Positions 9,001-20,000 of a stretch of 64,000 bases of DNA are shown one piece after another. Below the pieces are notes generated by a model that searched no databases, was not told the DNA's origin, and saw nothing but the letters and a program-made list of their open reading frames with translations. Position 1 is the stretch's first letter. The number at the start of each line of letters is the position of its first letter. This DNA is from Ignavibacteriota bacterium (GTDB lineage: Bacteria > Bacteroidota > Ignavibacteria > Ignavibacteriales > Melioribacteraceae): contig JADJWT010000001.1 in assembly GCA_016716225.1 (NCBI GenBank), positions 2,180,501 through 2,244,500 on the forward strand, written 5' to 3'. The position numbers were made by a program, and so were the translations under genes.

Positions 9001-10037
9001 TATAAAATCAGCATTGCATCACCGTAACTTAAGAATCTATATTTTTCTTTTAATGCTTTTTTATAATTTTTCATTACTTCATCATAACCGCCGAAAGCAG
9101 CAGCAAGCATTAATAAAGTAGATTCCGGTTGGTGGAAATTGGTGATAAGTTTTTTTGTTATTTTGAATTCGTAAGGTGGAAAAATAAATTTATCAGTCCA
9201 GCCATAATTTGGTTTAACAAAACCTTCTGCTGTAACACTACTTTCTAAAGCTCTTGTTGCACTAGTTCCAACAACAAACACATTCTTTTTTGCTTTTAGA
9301 GCTTCATTAATTGTTGTAGCAGTTTCTTCCGGAATTTCAAAATATTCTGAATCCATTTTATGTTTTGTTAAATCTTCAACTTCAACAGGTCTGAAAGTTC
9401 CTAATCCAATATGTAGAGTAACTGGAACAATATTTACACCTTTTTTCTTAATTTTTTTAATTAACTCAGCGGTAAAATGTAAACCGGCTGTAGGAGCAGC
9501 TACTGATCCATCGGTTTCTGCAAAAAGTGTTTGATAATCATCTCTGTCAGTTTTTTCTGTTGCTCTCTTTATATATGGCGGAAGTGGAGTTTGTCCAATT
9601 TTTTCAATTGCCTTATAAATATCATCACCATCATAATTGATTCTAACGGTTCTACCTCTAGAGGTTGTATTATCAATAACTTCGCACCAAAGTTTATCAT
9701 TGAAATAGATTCTATTTCCAATTCTTACTTTTCTTGCCGGATCAACAATTACATCCCAAATTTTTTCTTCTCTATTTAACTCACGTAAAACAAAAACCTC
9801 AATCTTTGCATTTGTTCTTTCTTTTTGCCCGAATAACCTTGCCTGCATAACTTTTGTATTATTCACAACAAGAACATCACCCTTCGCCATATAATCAGAA
9901 ATATCTTTAAATTGCTTATGCTCAACATTTGTGGTTTCTCTTTTAAAAACCATCATCTTTGCAGTATCTCTTGGTTTAACCGGATATTTAGCAATTGACG
10001 GTTTTGGCAAAGTGTATTTAAAATCAGATAATTTCAT
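9000..10037 (-). CDS. queA: S-adenosylmethionine:tRNA ribosyltransferase-isomerase
   Basis: A 345-residue enzyme that transfers and isomerises the ribosyl part of S-adenosylmethionine onto preQ1-modified tRNA, giving epoxyqueuosine. Typical blocks are visible: an early VVNNTKVMQARLFG, LPPYIKR, GSVAAPTAGLHFT, HIGLGTFRPVEVEDL, HKMDSEYFEIP and FHQPESTLLML. Length matches the family. A Shine-Dalgarno (AGGAGA) sits just before the ATG. First gene of the minus-strand run to recG. Confidence 0.97.
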   Translation of the reverse strand: MKLSDFKYTLPKPSIAKYPVKPRDTAKMMVFKRETTNVEHKQFKDISDYMAKGDVLVVNNTKVMQARLFGQKERTNAKIEVFVLRELNREEKIWDVIVDPARKVRIGNRIYFNDKLWCEVIDNTTSRGRTVRINYDGDDIYKAIEKIGQTPLPPYIKRATEKTDRDDYQTLFAETDGSVAAPTAGLHFTAELIKKIKKKGVNIVPVTLHIGLGTFRPVEVEDLTKHKMDSEYFEIPEETATTINEALKAKKNVFVVGTSATRALESSVTAEGFVKPNYGWTDKFIFPPYEFKITKKLITNFHQPESTLLMLAAAFGGYDEVMKNYKKALKEKYRFLSYGDAMLIL

Positions 10038-10113
10038 TTATTCTCCTATATCATAAAATTATTGCTAATTAAATCTAATTAGTTTTAATCTATAATTATT
10101 ATTTATTAAAACA

Positions 10114-10142
10114 ACTAACCAAACTTATAAAGCTTGGTTAGT
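10114..10142 (-). terminator. putative intrinsic terminator after ppdK
   Basis: A near-perfect hairpin: outer arms ACTAACCAA / TTGGTTAGT, one A-C mismatch, then CTT / AAG around a 3-base loop. On the minus strand it lies 22 bases past the ppdK stop and is followed by a modest U-rich stretch. This separates ppdK from queA. Confidence 0.6.
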
Positions 10143-10163
10143 AAATTTTAGATTAATCAGCTA

Positions 10164-12890
10164 TTATTTTCTTAGTGCAGCTCTTGCTGCAGCAAGTCTT
10201 GCAATTGGCACTCTAAATGGTGAACAACTTACATAATTCAACCCGGTTCTATGGAAAAATTCAACAGATTCAGGTTCTCCGCCATGTTCGCCGCAAATGC
10301 CAACTTTAAGAGTTTTGTTAACCTTTCTACCTTTTTGAGTTCCGATTTGAACCAATTGACCAACACCATTTTGGTCAATACTTTCAAACGGATCGCGAGG
10401 TAAAATTTCTCTATCAACATAAAGTGGTAAAAATTTACCAGCATCGTCTCTTGACAAACCAAATGTAGTTTGAGTTAAATCATTTGTTCCAAAGCTAAAG
10501 AATTGTGCAACTTTTGCAATTTCATCGGCAATTAATGCAGCTCTTGGCAATTCGATCATTGTACCAACTAAGTATTCAACTTTTTTACCTTTTTCTTTGA
10601 AAACATCAGCAGCAACTTTTCTTACAATTGCTTCTTGAAGTTTTAATTCTTCTAGAGTTGCAACTAACGGAATCATAATTTCCGGTTTAACTTTTACACC
10701 TTTTTTAGCAACGTCAACTGCAGCTTCAAAAATTGCACGAGCTTGCATTTCTGTAATTTCGGGATAGCTAATTCCTAAACGGCAACCTCTAAATCCAAGC
10801 ATTGGATTGAATTCGGCAAGTGATTCCATTTTGGTTTTCAATTTTTCTACCGTAACTTTTAATGCATCTGCAACTTCTTTTTGTTCTTTTTCTGAATGAG
10901 GTAAAAATTCATGTAGCGGTGGATCTAAAGTTCTGATAGTTACTGGTTTACCTTTCATTACTTCAAAAATTTCTGAAAAATCTTTTCTTTGTAGAGGTAA
11001 TAATTTTACAAGAGCTTTCTTTCTTCCTTCTTCAGTTTCAGCAAGAATCATTTCTCTAACTGCAAGAATTCTATCACCACCAAAGAACATGTGTTCGGTT
11101 CTGCACAATCCGATACCTTCTGCACCAAATGCAATTGCATTGGCAGATTGATCAGGTTGATCCGCATTTGTTCTAATTCCTAAAGTTCTTGCAGCATCAG
11201 CCCAGCTCATTAAATCTTTATAAGTTCTATATACTTTTGATTTGCTTGGGTCCAATTCTTTTGTAATTAAAACTTGTACAACTTCTGATGGTTTTGTTTG
11301 AATTTCACCTTGAATAACTTCTCCGGTTGAACCATCGATTGAAATATATTCGCCTTCTTTAACAACTAAATCAGAATTAGCAACTTTCATTGTTCCTTTT
11401 TTATAATCAATTTCCAAAGCACCGCATCCAGCAACGCATACTTTACCCATTTGTCTTGCAACCAAGGCTGCGTGAGATGTCATTCCACCTTTTGCAGTTA
11501 AAATCCCTTCGCTTGCATTCATTCCTTTAATATCTTCTGGAGAAGTTTCAATTCTTACAAGAATTACTTTATCACCTTTCTTAGCCATTTCTTCTGCATC
11601 TTGAGCTGAGAATGCAATTTTACCTGCAGCAGCACCAGGTCCAGCATTCAATCCTTTTGCCAATAATTTGCCTTGAGAAATTGCTTGTGTTTTTTGTTTT
11701 GTATCGAAAATAGGTCTTAATAATTGATTTAATTGTTCAGGATCGATTCTCATTAAAGCTTCATTTTTAGAAATTAATTTTTCTCTAACCATATCAACAG
11801 CAATTTGAACAGCTGCAAATCCGGTACGTTTTCCAACCCTTGCTTGTAGCATCCACAATTTACCTTGCTGAATTGTGAATTCAATATCCATCATATCTTT
11901 ATAATGTTTTTCTAATTTTTTTCTGATATCATCTAATTGTTTATAAACTTTAGCATTGTCTTTCTTAAGTTCAGAAATTTTATGCGGAGTTCTAATTCCA
12001 GCAACAACATCTTCACCTTGTGCATTAAATAAATATTCACCATAAAATAAATTTTCACCGGAGGCAGGATCACGAGTAAATGCAACACCGGTACCGGAAT
12101 CTTCACCCATATTTCCAAAAACCATTGATTGAACGTTTACAGCAGTTCCCCAGCTTGCGGGAATACTATTTAATTTTCTATAAACAATTGCTCTTTCATT
12201 CATCCATGAACTGAATACTGCACCAACTGCTCCCCATAATTGTTTCATTGGATCAGTTGGGAAATCATGTCCGGTAATTTTCTTAATTTCTGCTTTAAAT
12301 TCAGCAACTAATTCTTTTAAATGTTCAGCAGTCAAATCAGTATCTTTTACAATTTTATTATCACTTTTCTTTTTCTCTAAAATAACTTCAAAAGGATCAT
12401 GATCATGCTTATCTTTTGGTTTTAATCCTAATACAACATCGCCGTACATTTGAACAAATCTTCTGTATGAATCATACGCAAATCTTGGATTATTTGTGCG
12501 AGCTATTAAACCTTCAACTGTAACATCATTTAATCCTAAGTTAAGAATTGTGTCCATCATTCCCGGCATTGAAGCTCTTGCACCACTTCTTACTGAAAGT
12601 AATAAAGGATTATTTTTATCTCCGAATTTTGCACCCATTTCTTTTTCAATTTTGGTAAGATTATTAAGAACTTGTGCTTCTAATTCTTTAGGATATTTTT
12701 TCTTATTATCATAATAATAAGTACAAACTTCGGTTGTAATTGTAAAACCTGCCGGAACAGGTAAACCAATATTTACCATTTCTGCAAGGTTAGCTCCTTT
12801 GCCACCTAAAAGAGCTTTCATTTCAGCTTTTCCATCAGCTTTTTTACCGCCGAAGAAATAAACGAATTTGGTATTTTGTTTCTTTGCCAT
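10164..12890 (-). CDS. ppdK: pyruvate, phosphate dikinase
   Basis: A 908-residue enzyme interconverting pyruvate, ATP and phosphate with phosphoenolpyruvate, AMP and pyrophosphate. In domain order: the N-terminal nucleotide-binding part ([26 protein letters not shown]), the central swivelling domain with catalytic His near 473 in [13 protein letters not shown], and the C-terminal PEP-binding barrel ([32 protein letters not shown]). The frame extends to an ATG at 12908, but the ATG at 12890 has a GAGGA 8 bases upstream and gives the usual start MAKKQ. The pyrophosphate it makes or uses connects it to the membrane pyrophosphatase at 47869. Monocistronic or distal to lpxK. Confidence 0.96.
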   Translation of the reverse strand: MAKKQNTKFVYFFGGKKADGKAEMKALLGGKGANLAEMVNIGLPVPAGFTITTEVCTYYYDNKKKYPKELEAQVLNNLTKIEKEMGAKFGDKNNPLLLSVRSGARASMPGMMDTILNLGLNDVTVEGLIARTNNPRFAYDSYRRFVQMYGDVVLGLKPKDKHDHDPFEVILEKKKSDNKIVKDTDLTAEHLKELVAEFKAEIKKITGHDFPTDPMKQLWGAVGAVFSSWMNERAIVYRKLNSIPASWGTAVNVQSMVFGNMGEDSGTGVAFTRDPASGENLFYGEYLFNAQGEDVVAGIRTPHKISELKKDNAKVYKQLDDIRKKLEKHYKDMMDIEFTIQQGKLWMLQARVGKRTGFAAVQIAVDMVREKLISKNEALMRIDPEQLNQLLRPIFDTKQKTQAISQGKLLAKGLNAGPGAAAGKIAFSAQDAEEMAKKGDKVILVRIETSPEDIKGMNASEGILTAKGGMTSHAALVARQMGKVCVAGCGALEIDYKKGTMKVANSDLVVKEGEYISIDGSTGEVIQGEIQTKPSEVVQVLITKELDPSKSKVYRTYKDLMSWADAARTLGIRTNADQPDQSANAIAFGAEGIGLCRTEHMFFGGDRILAVREMILAETEEGRKKALVKLLPLQRKDFSEIFEVMKGKPVTIRTLDPPLHEFLPHSEKEQKEVADALKVTVEKLKTKMESLAEFNPMLGFRGCRLGISYPEITEMQARAIFEAAVDVAKKGVKVKPEIMIPLVATLEELKLQEAIVRKVAADVFKEKGKKVEYLVGTMIELPRAALIADEIAKVAQFFSFGTNDLTQTTFGLSRDDAGKFLPLYVDREILPRDPFESIDQNGVGQLVQIGTQKGRKVNKTLKVGICGEHGGEPESVEFFHRTGLNYVSCSPFRVPIARLAAARAALRK

Positions 12891-12922
12891 CTCTTTTCCT
12901 CGAATCATTATTGTTTGAATAA

Positions 12923-13972
12923 TTAGTTAAATATTTTTGAATCTATTTTTTCAAAAAATTTTTTTTCATCTTCTATAATTAATTCTATTTTTAGAAAATA
13001 AATATCTATGTCATCAAGTTCTTTGTTGAACTCCATTAATTTTACTGCATCTTTTTGCGTAGTTAAAACTGAATGAGAATTTGTACTGTAAAATTCTTTT
13101 CGAATTTGTTCAACTTCTTTTATTGTATATTCTTTGTGATCAGTAAAAATAATTTTATTCTTAATATTAATGTTATTTTCTTCCAAAACTCTTAAAAATG
13201 AAAATGGTCTTGCGATTCCGCAAACTACTAAACTATTTTGACCTTCAAACTCATTGATGGAATATTTTTTATAGTTTTTAACATCATAAATTCCTTCAAC
13301 TTTGTAATAAGAAAAATATACTTCCTTTTCGGAAAAATGATGTTTGAGTTTTGTTGGAATATTAATTTTTGGTGAAAATTTTCTATTTATGATTACCATA
13401 TCTGCACGACTAACAGATTCAAATGGTTCGCGCATATTTCCCAATGGTAATAAATTTTGTTCGATATCATTAACACTACTTAGAAATTTTTGATCAATTA
13501 TTGCTATATCCAAATCACGCTTAATCCATCTGTGCTGAAATGCATCATCCAGAACAATTGTTTCTAATTCAACATCCATTAAAAATTTCTGTGCTCCTTC
13601 AACTCGTTTTTCAGCTACTGCTGCTGGAACTTTACATTCATTTGAAACGAGAATTATTTCATCACCGGATTTATTAACATTTAGCAAAGGAGTTCCATCT
13701 TTTGAAACAAGCAAATATCCATTGCTGTTTCTTCCGTAACCTCTACTTAAAACACCAACTTTATTATTTTTACTTTTTAAGTACTTTGTTAACATAATAA
13801 CAAAAGGAGTTTTGCCGGAACCACCAACGGTAATATTTCCAACTGAAATAACCTTGCAATCAACTTTCGTTTGTTTGAAGATATTTTTATCAAACAGATC
13901 ATTACGAAGATCAATAATGAGCTTATATAAAATTGTTAACGGAGATAAAATTATTCGGATAAACTTTATCAA
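12923..13972 (-). CDS. lpxK: tetraacyldisaccharide 4'-kinase
   Basis: A 349-residue membrane-associated kinase that phosphorylates the lipid A disaccharide precursor at the 4' position. An N-terminal hydrophobic helix is followed by [14 protein letters not shown], with Walker A at residues 50-55, then LSRGYGR and the [15 protein letters not shown] block. The start is TTG at 13972, overlapping the TGA of the DUF374 gene as TTGA, so translation is probably coupled to it. It completes an lpxB-DUF374-lpxK string dedicated to lipid A. Confidence 0.95.
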   Translation of the reverse strand: MIKFIRIILSPLTILYKLIIDLRNDLFDKNIFKQTKVDCKVISVGNITVGGSGKTPFVIMLTKYLKSKNNKVGVLSRGYGRNSNGYLLVSKDGTPLLNVNKSGDEIILVSNECKVPAAVAEKRVEGAQKFLMDVELETIVLDDAFQHRWIKRDLDIAIIDQKFLSSVNDIEQNLLPLGNMREPFESVSRADMVIINRKFSPKINIPTKLKHHFSEKEVYFSYYKVEGIYDVKNYKKYSINEFEGQNSLVVCGIARPFSFLRVLEENNINIKNKIIFTDHKEYTIKEVEQIRKEFYSTNSHSVLTTQKDAVKLMEFNKELDDIDIYFLKIELIIEDEKKFFEKIDSKIFN

Positions 13973-14625
13973 TTTATCTCCAGACTGGTTTCCAATTTAA
14001 TTAATTCTTCTTCTAAGAATTTTATCATTTTATCAGTTTCTTCAAAAGAAAGATTTTTATCAATTTTATAAGGTTGAGAGTATTTTAAATTAATTTCACT
14101 AAAAAATTTTGGGATTTCAAATTTATCCCAATTCCTTAAAACAAATTTATTCTTATTTGAAACTCCCAAAAGAATTATAGGGACATCACTTTTTTTTGCT
14201 GTAATTACAGCTCCGGCTTTCATTTTATGAATTGGTCCTTTGGGTCCATCCGGAGTAATTAAAACATTTTTTCCATTTTGGGCAGAAAGTATTAAACTTT
14301 CCAAAACCTCTTTTCCACCTTTACTACTTGAACCTCGATGAACATCGTAATTCCATTTTCCCAAAATATTTGCTAAAATGCTTCCGTCTTTACTGCTGCT
14401 TATTATTGTTGATGAATTTGTATTTCTAAATAAAAACCATGGAGCAATCATTTTTCCGTGCCAAAATGCTAAAACATAATTTTGATTTTTTTCATCAAGC
14501 GATTCAATTATTTCCTTATTCTGTTCAGTTATTTTTAGTGAACCACAAAGCATGTTTACCAAAATACTTGCAAAGTGTTTTCCAATAAAATTCAAAGAAC
14601 GTTTTTTAAAACTTTTAATTAACAT
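13969..14625 (-). CDS. DUF374 lysophospholipid acyltransferase-like protein
   Basis: A 218-residue protein of the DUF374 family, related to lysophospholipid and lipid A acyltransferases. The catalytic-type motif is AFWHGKMIAP (His in a WHxxxI/P context rather than HxxxxD), followed by SSKDGSILA, HRGSSSKGG and the substrate-binding TPDGPKGP. An N-terminal hydrophobic patch suggests peripheral inner-membrane attachment. It overlaps the end of lpxB by 11 bases and touches lpxK, so a role in lipid A or core assembly is likely from context. Exact acyl donor and acceptor are unknown. Confidence 0.85.
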   Translation of the reverse strand: MLIKSFKKRSLNFIGKHFASILVNMLCGSLKITEQNKEIIESLDEKNQNYVLAFWHGKMIAPWFLFRNTNSSTIISSSKDGSILANILGKWNYDVHRGSSSKGGKEVLESLILSAQNGKNVLITPDGPKGPIHKMKAGAVITAKKSDVPIILLGVSNKNKFVLRNWDKFEIPKFFSEINLKYSQPYKIDKNLSFEETDKMIKFLEEELIKLETSLEIN

Positions 14626-15754
14626 TTAGTTCCGAATAAATTATTCCCGCAGCTTTTTTACTCGGATTTCCTTCCGTGTATAATTTATTTTTAATCTCAC
14701 CCAAATCAATTTTTAATTTGGAAATTTTTTCTTCACTGCTTAAAATATCATCAACTACTTTAAAAATATTCTCTGGATTTACATCATTCTGGATTAATTC
14801 TTTTACAATAGTTTTTCCCGCAACAATATTTACCAAAGCAATATTTTTAATTTTGATTAAAGTTTTACCAATTAAATAAGTTAGAAAATTTGTTTTGTAG
14901 ACTACAATAAAAGGTGTTCCAATAATTGCGGTTTCCAAAGTTGATGTTCCAGATTTAACAATTGCAAATTTTGAATTTCTTAATAAACTGTATGTATCAT
15001 TTTTGATTACTTTGAAATTTTGTAACGATGAAAAATTTCTGATATAATTTTCATCGATATTATCTGCGCAAGCAACAGCTATTTGATAATTATATTTTTC
15101 GCTGATTTTTTCAGCGCTGACCATAAGTTCATTAAAGAACATACTAATTTCTTGTTTTCTACTTCCGGGAAGAATTGTAAGCAATTCTTTATTTGTATCT
15201 AAATTATATTTTTTAATTATTTCATCTTTTGTTAAAAAATTATAATTATCAATTTTACTTACCAATGGATGACCAACAAAATCCGAGTGAATTTTGTTTT
15301 CATCATACATAACTTTTTCAAAAGGGAAGAATACAATCATTCTAGAAATTAGATTTTTAATTTTAGAAATTCTTCCTTTTCCCCAAGCCCAAATTTGTGG
15401 CGAAATGTAATAAATATTTTTTATGCCTAATTGTTTAAAACTTTTTGCAATACTTAAATTAAATCCGGGATAATCAATAAGAACTACTGTTTTAATATTT
15501 TCATTTTTCACATGAGTGATTAAATCATTTTTAACTTTTTTTATAAACGGTAAATGTTTTATTATTTCAAAAAAACCAAGAAAGGACATTTCACTTATGT
15601 GATGTAATTTTTTCAATCCGCTCTTGATCATTCTATCGCCACCAATTCCGGAAATTTCTAAAGCTGGATCAATCTTTAAAAGTTCATCAATTAAAGATGA
15701 ACCGTGTAAATCTCCAGATGCTTCACCGGCAATTATCATAATTTTTTTATTCAC
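14615..15754 (-). CDS. lpxB: lipid-A-disaccharide synthase
   Basis: A 379-residue GT-B glycosyltransferase that joins UDP-diacylglucosamine and lipid X into the lipid A disaccharide at the inner face of the inner membrane. Motifs: N-terminal IAGEASGDLHG, YYISPQIWAWGKGRI, LPGSRKQEI and the nucleotide-binding SGTSTLETAIIGTP with VVYK. The start taken is GTG at 15754; an ATG at 15739 would remove five residues and still keep the first motif, so the start is not certain. Followed with overlap by the DUF374 gene and then lpxK. Confidence 0.95.
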   Translation of the reverse strand: MNKKIMIIAGEASGDLHGSSLIDELLKIDPALEISGIGGDRMIKSGLKKLHHISEMSFLGFFEIIKHLPFIKKVKNDLITHVKNENIKTVVLIDYPGFNLSIAKSFKQLGIKNIYYISPQIWAWGKGRISKIKNLISRMIVFFPFEKVMYDENKIHSDFVGHPLVSKIDNYNFLTKDEIIKKYNLDTNKELLTILPGSRKQEISMFFNELMVSAEKISEKYNYQIAVACADNIDENYIRNFSSLQNFKVIKNDTYSLLRNSKFAIVKSGTSTLETAIIGTPFIVVYKTNFLTYLIGKTLIKIKNIALVNIVAGKTIVKELIQNDVNPENIFKVVDDILSSEEKISKLKIDLGEIKNKLYTEGNPSKKAAGIIYSELNVN

Positions 15755-15755
15755 A

Positions 15756-16346
15756 TTAACTAAAAATAAATGTCAAAATAATTATTAAAGAAATTATTAC
15801 AATTGCTTGTAATGTTCTTCTTTCTGATTTTAATCCAGCTTTCAATTTCAACGGTTGATTTTTTGTATCTTCAGTTTTATACGCAGAAATTCTTGGAAAT
15901 AATTTTGGAACATTGATTTTATATTCTTCATATTTCTTACCAAAAGTTTTTGTAAGAAATTCTTCTTCTTCAGCAATTATGAAAAAATATTGAAAAATAA
16001 AAAATGCCAATGCAATTATTTGAAGATATGGAAATAACGCCATTGACATTATTCCAATTCCCAAATAGATCAAAATATTTCCGAGATAAAGCGGATTTCT
16101 CAAGTGAGCGAATGCACCGCTAATAATTAACTGATTTGCACCAACGCCGGATGTAGTTCGTGTTGCGCTTCCAGCATAAACAACTCCCCAATATCTAAAA
16201 AGTTCACCGATTACGACAACTGCAAAACCAATTAAAATACTTACTAAAGTTGCCTTTTGAAAAATAATCATCAAAATTACAAATGGAATTGGGGTGTAGC
16301 TTCTGTTCTTAAAAAGTATTTTCCCTAATTTTTTACTTATCGTCAT
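15756..16346 (-). CDS. isoprenylcysteine carboxyl methyltransferase-like membrane protein
   Basis: A 196-residue integral membrane protein of the ICMT/phospholipid methyltransferase-like superfamily. It has about four to five hydrophobic helices, a GELFRYWGVVYAG segment, the family signature HLRNPLYLGNILIYLG and the C-terminal EEEFLTKTFGKKYEEYK, the S-adenosylmethionine-binding region. Bacterial members methylate varied lipidic or small substrates, and the substrate here is not evident. It lies between the HAD phosphatase (3-base gap) and lpxB (1-base gap), suggesting an envelope-lipid role. Confidence 0.8.
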   Translation of the reverse strand: MTISKKLGKILFKNRSYTPIPFVILMIIFQKATLVSILIGFAVVVIGELFRYWGVVYAGSATRTTSGVGANQLIISGAFAHLRNPLYLGNILIYLGIGIMSMALFPYLQIIALAFFIFQYFFIIAEEEEFLTKTFGKKYEEYKINVPKLFPRISAYKTEDTKNQPLKLKAGLKSERRTLQAIVIISLIIILTFIFS

Positions 16347-16349
16347 TAT

Positions 16350-17081
16350 TTATCCTTGCATAAATGCATCTCGTCTTTTCAAAGATGCTTGATGTCTTTT
16401 TTTAATTTTTTTCTTATTCGCTAACTGAGTTACAATTTTCAAAACATCATTAAAATTGTTAAATGGGAAATACGGAATTCTATTTTTCTCACAATATTTT
16501 AGAAGTGATCTTTTTGCAAATATATAATCACAATGTTGAGCTGCGCAAGTATCGGAATATCCATCGCCAATATAAATATTTATATCTTCCTCACTTGAAG
16601 AATTGAGAATATGATTTCTTTTGCAATTTGCACAATCTTTGCATTCCTCATCTCCATAAGGGAAAGAGGGAATGAGCGAATTATTTTCATTGATCAACAG
16701 TTTATTTGAGAAAATTTTTAAATCATCAAATTTATATTTCTTAGAAATTTTATTGATGTAATAATCTAAACCATCACTTAAAATAGTTGTGGAAAAATTA
16801 TTTGTTTTACAATATTCAACAAATTCAAGAAAATAAGGATCTAATTCAACTTCATCTAAAAATTTATCAAATTCAGTTTCATTAAAATTTTTTACTGTTT
16901 TGCATAACTCAATCCATACTTTTACGGAACTAATTTTGCCGTCAACCCATTCATCAATCACACTTTGACATTTTTGTGGATCACCGAATTTAATAAACAT
17001 ATGCTCGCCAACATCAATGTTGGTAATAGTTCCGTCAAAATCTATATAAATATTAAATTTTTTATTTTGTAAGTTTTGCAT
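16350..17081 (-). CDS. HAD-superfamily phosphatase, MtnX-like
   Basis: A 243-residue haloacid-dehalogenase phosphatase. The nucleophile motif DFDGTIT is at about residues 14-20, the Ser/Thr motif II is in TTILSDGLD, and the acidic motif appears as IYIGDGYSDTCAA. The cap contains the Cys cluster CKDCANCKR, typical of MtnX-like enzymes, where it probably binds a metal. MtnX acts in methionine salvage, but no other salvage gene is nearby, so the substrate may differ. The ATG overlaps the smc stop by one base. A Lys/Arg-rich C-terminal tail (KKKIKKRH...) is unusual. Confidence 0.75.
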   Translation of the reverse strand: MQNLQNKKFNIYIDFDGTITNIDVGEHMFIKFGDPQKCQSVIDEWVDGKISSVKVWIELCKTVKNFNETEFDKFLDEVELDPYFLEFVEYCKTNNFSTTILSDGLDYYINKISKKYKFDDLKIFSNKLLINENNSLIPSFPYGDEECKDCANCKRNHILNSSSEEDINIYIGDGYSDTCAAQHCDYIFAKRSLLKYCEKNRIPYFPFNNFNDVLKIVTQLANKKKIKKRHQASLKRRDAFMQG

Positions 17082-20000
17082 TAAGCAGAAACACTTATTT
17101 CTTCGTTAAATTGAACACCGACTAATTTTGAAATTCCTTCTTCTTGAATTGTAACACCGTACATATTTTCCGCTGCTTCCATAGTTCTTTTATTGTGTGT
17201 AACAATTATGAACTGGGTATTATCACTAAAATCTTTCAGCAATTTTGTAAAACGATCAATGTTTGCATCATCAAGCGGCGCATCAACTTCATCCATAATA
17301 CAAAACGGACTTGGTTTAACAAGATAAATTGCAAACAGTAATGCAGTTGCAGTTAAGGTTTTTTCCCCTCCGGATAAAAGTTCAATTCCGGTTGGACGTT
17401 TACCTTTTGGTTTTGCAATAATTTCTATTTTTGCTTCTAACGGATCTATGCCTTCTTCAAGAATTAAATCTGCTTCATCACCGGGATTAAAAACGGACTG
17501 AAATATTTTCTGAAAATTTTGTTTAATTAAAGCAAATGTTTCCATAAAAACCGTTTCAGCAGATTCATTAATTTCTTTAATTGTATTTATCAAATCTTTT
17601 TCAGAATTGACTAAATCATTTCGCTGTTGTTCTAAAAATTTCAACCTTTCATTTTCTTCTTCATATTCTGAATATGCAAGTAGATTAATTGGACCAAGAT
17701 TTTTTAATTTTTCTTTAAATGAATGAACTTCTTCCGAAGTTGACTTGAAATTAAAAGTTTCGATATCATCAAATTGTTTTGGCTCAAGCTGAATGCTGTA
17801 TTCATCTTTTATATGATTTGTGAGATTTTCCAATCTAATAGAAATCTCATTTTCTTTAACTTGAATTTGATGAATTCTATCAGAAATATTTTGTCTTTCA
17901 TTTCTAACGGAATTTAATTTATGTTCAAGTTCAGATGAATTATTTTTCTTTTCAAATAATTCTTTTTCAATTTTTGTGATTTCTTCAGCTTTAATAATTT
18001 TATCGGCATTTATTTCATCATATTCCGCTTGAGTATCTTCAATCATTGAGCTGATTGAATTTATTTCGCTCTGAGAATTATTTATTTCTTGCAAAAGTTT
18101 TTCTATTGTTTTTGAAAGTGAATTGCTCGTTTCTTTCGATTGATTAAGCAAATTGGAAGTATTCTTACTCTCACCTTTTAATCTTTCAAGCTCAATTTGG
18201 AGTGTATTAAATTCTGATTGGAATTTTGAGAAATCTTCTTCTTGATGCTTTAGTGAAATTTCAAATTGACCTAATTCATTTTGTAAATTATTAATTTGAG
18301 TTTTCTTTTCATCGAATTGCAAATTATAATTTGTTAATTCATTTTCTGTAAGATTTAATCCACTAACAGTTTCTTGAATTTCTTTTTGAATTCGTTCGAT
18401 ATCATTTGCAGATTTGCTTTTTTCATATTCAAGTTGAGAAATTTGTTTTTCAATATTATTAATTTCGTTGATTAAAATTTTTCCTTGATCGGAAATTATT
18501 TTCAAATTAATTCTTGAAGCTTCCTCTTCTTTCTCTTCAATAAAATTTCTTAACTTGCTTAAATTATTTTCCAATTTTGGATATTCATTTTTCAAATCAT
18601 CAAGCAATTTTCTTCTTCCGAAAAGAGAATCTTCCAAACTTTCCGAAGAACCAGCTTCTACAATTCCGGAACTTGTGATATAATCTCCTTCAACAGTAAT
18701 AAAATTAAACTCCGGAAAAATTTTAATTAAATTAAAAGCACTTTCTAAAGTTTTGATAATAGCTGTATTTGATAAACTTTGATCAAAATAATCTTTCCAT
18801 TTTGGTTCAACTTCAATTAAAGTATTTGCCCAGCCAATAAAATCAATATGTTTTTCAATCTTTTTAGATTTGCGTGATAAGGAATAATTATTAATTTTAT
18901 TCAACAATCCTTTCTTCTGAGAAGTTTCTTTAATTAAAAAGTATGCTTTACCTAATTGATTTTTTTTGAGATAATCAATTGCAGATTTTAATTCATCAAC
19001 AGAATCAATCAAAATATTATTCAACACAGTTTTTAATGTTGTTTCAATTACAAATCTGAATTCTTCTTTTGGCAATCCAACATCGGCAAGAATAAATTTA
19101 TCTTTTGTCGTCCAGCCTTCGCTTTCAATCAAAGCTTTAGAACCTTGCGAAACACCTTCTAAATTATTAATTAAATTTTGGAAAAATTCTATTTTGTCTT
19201 TTACGTTATTTATATTACTTTTTTCTTCAAGTTCTTTAACTCGTAATGCAGAAATTTCTTTTTCTAAATTCTCTTTTAGTTCAAAATTCTTAGCATAAAT
19301 TTGTTCAGATTCTTTAAACTTTTGCTCGACTTGCATTTTTTCATTTTCTAAATCTTCTAAAAATCCAACACTTTTAGCAATGCTTGAAGTTATTGTTTGA
19401 ATACTATTATTAAGCTTTGCCAAAGTTTGATTGAATTGTTCAATAGATTTTGTGTTGTTTGAAATTTTATTTTCTAACGATGAAAATTCTTTTTGAGAAA
19501 TATTAAAATTTTCAAAATTGGATTTATAAATTTCTCTATTTGAAAATAAATCAGATCTTTTTTGCTCAAGAATAGTTTTATTTTCCGAAACAATTAATTC
19601 TTTTTGCTCAAAATCAGAATTTAACTTTTCTAACTTTTGTGAAAAATTTATAATGTTTTGTTCAGCATCTTCTTTTTCAATTTTATAATCTTCAATATTA
19701 TTTTCAAATCTGTTGATATTATTTTTTAATGATTTTGTTCGTTCTTGAGAAACAGAAATATTTTTGTTTAGGTTAAATATTTTCTCGGTGAGCTGAGAAA
19801 TTAAATTTGATTTTTCTCTGTAAGAAGATTCAATCAAACTTATTTCTTGTCGAAGCTGAATTAATTTTGCTTCAATATCTCTTCGCTGATTATCGATTTC
19901 TTCTTTTTGATTTTGTAAAACTGAAGATTCATTTGCAAAATTACTAAGCTGATTAGTGAACAATAAAAATTCTCGTTCGGCCAAACCAAGTTCTAATTCA

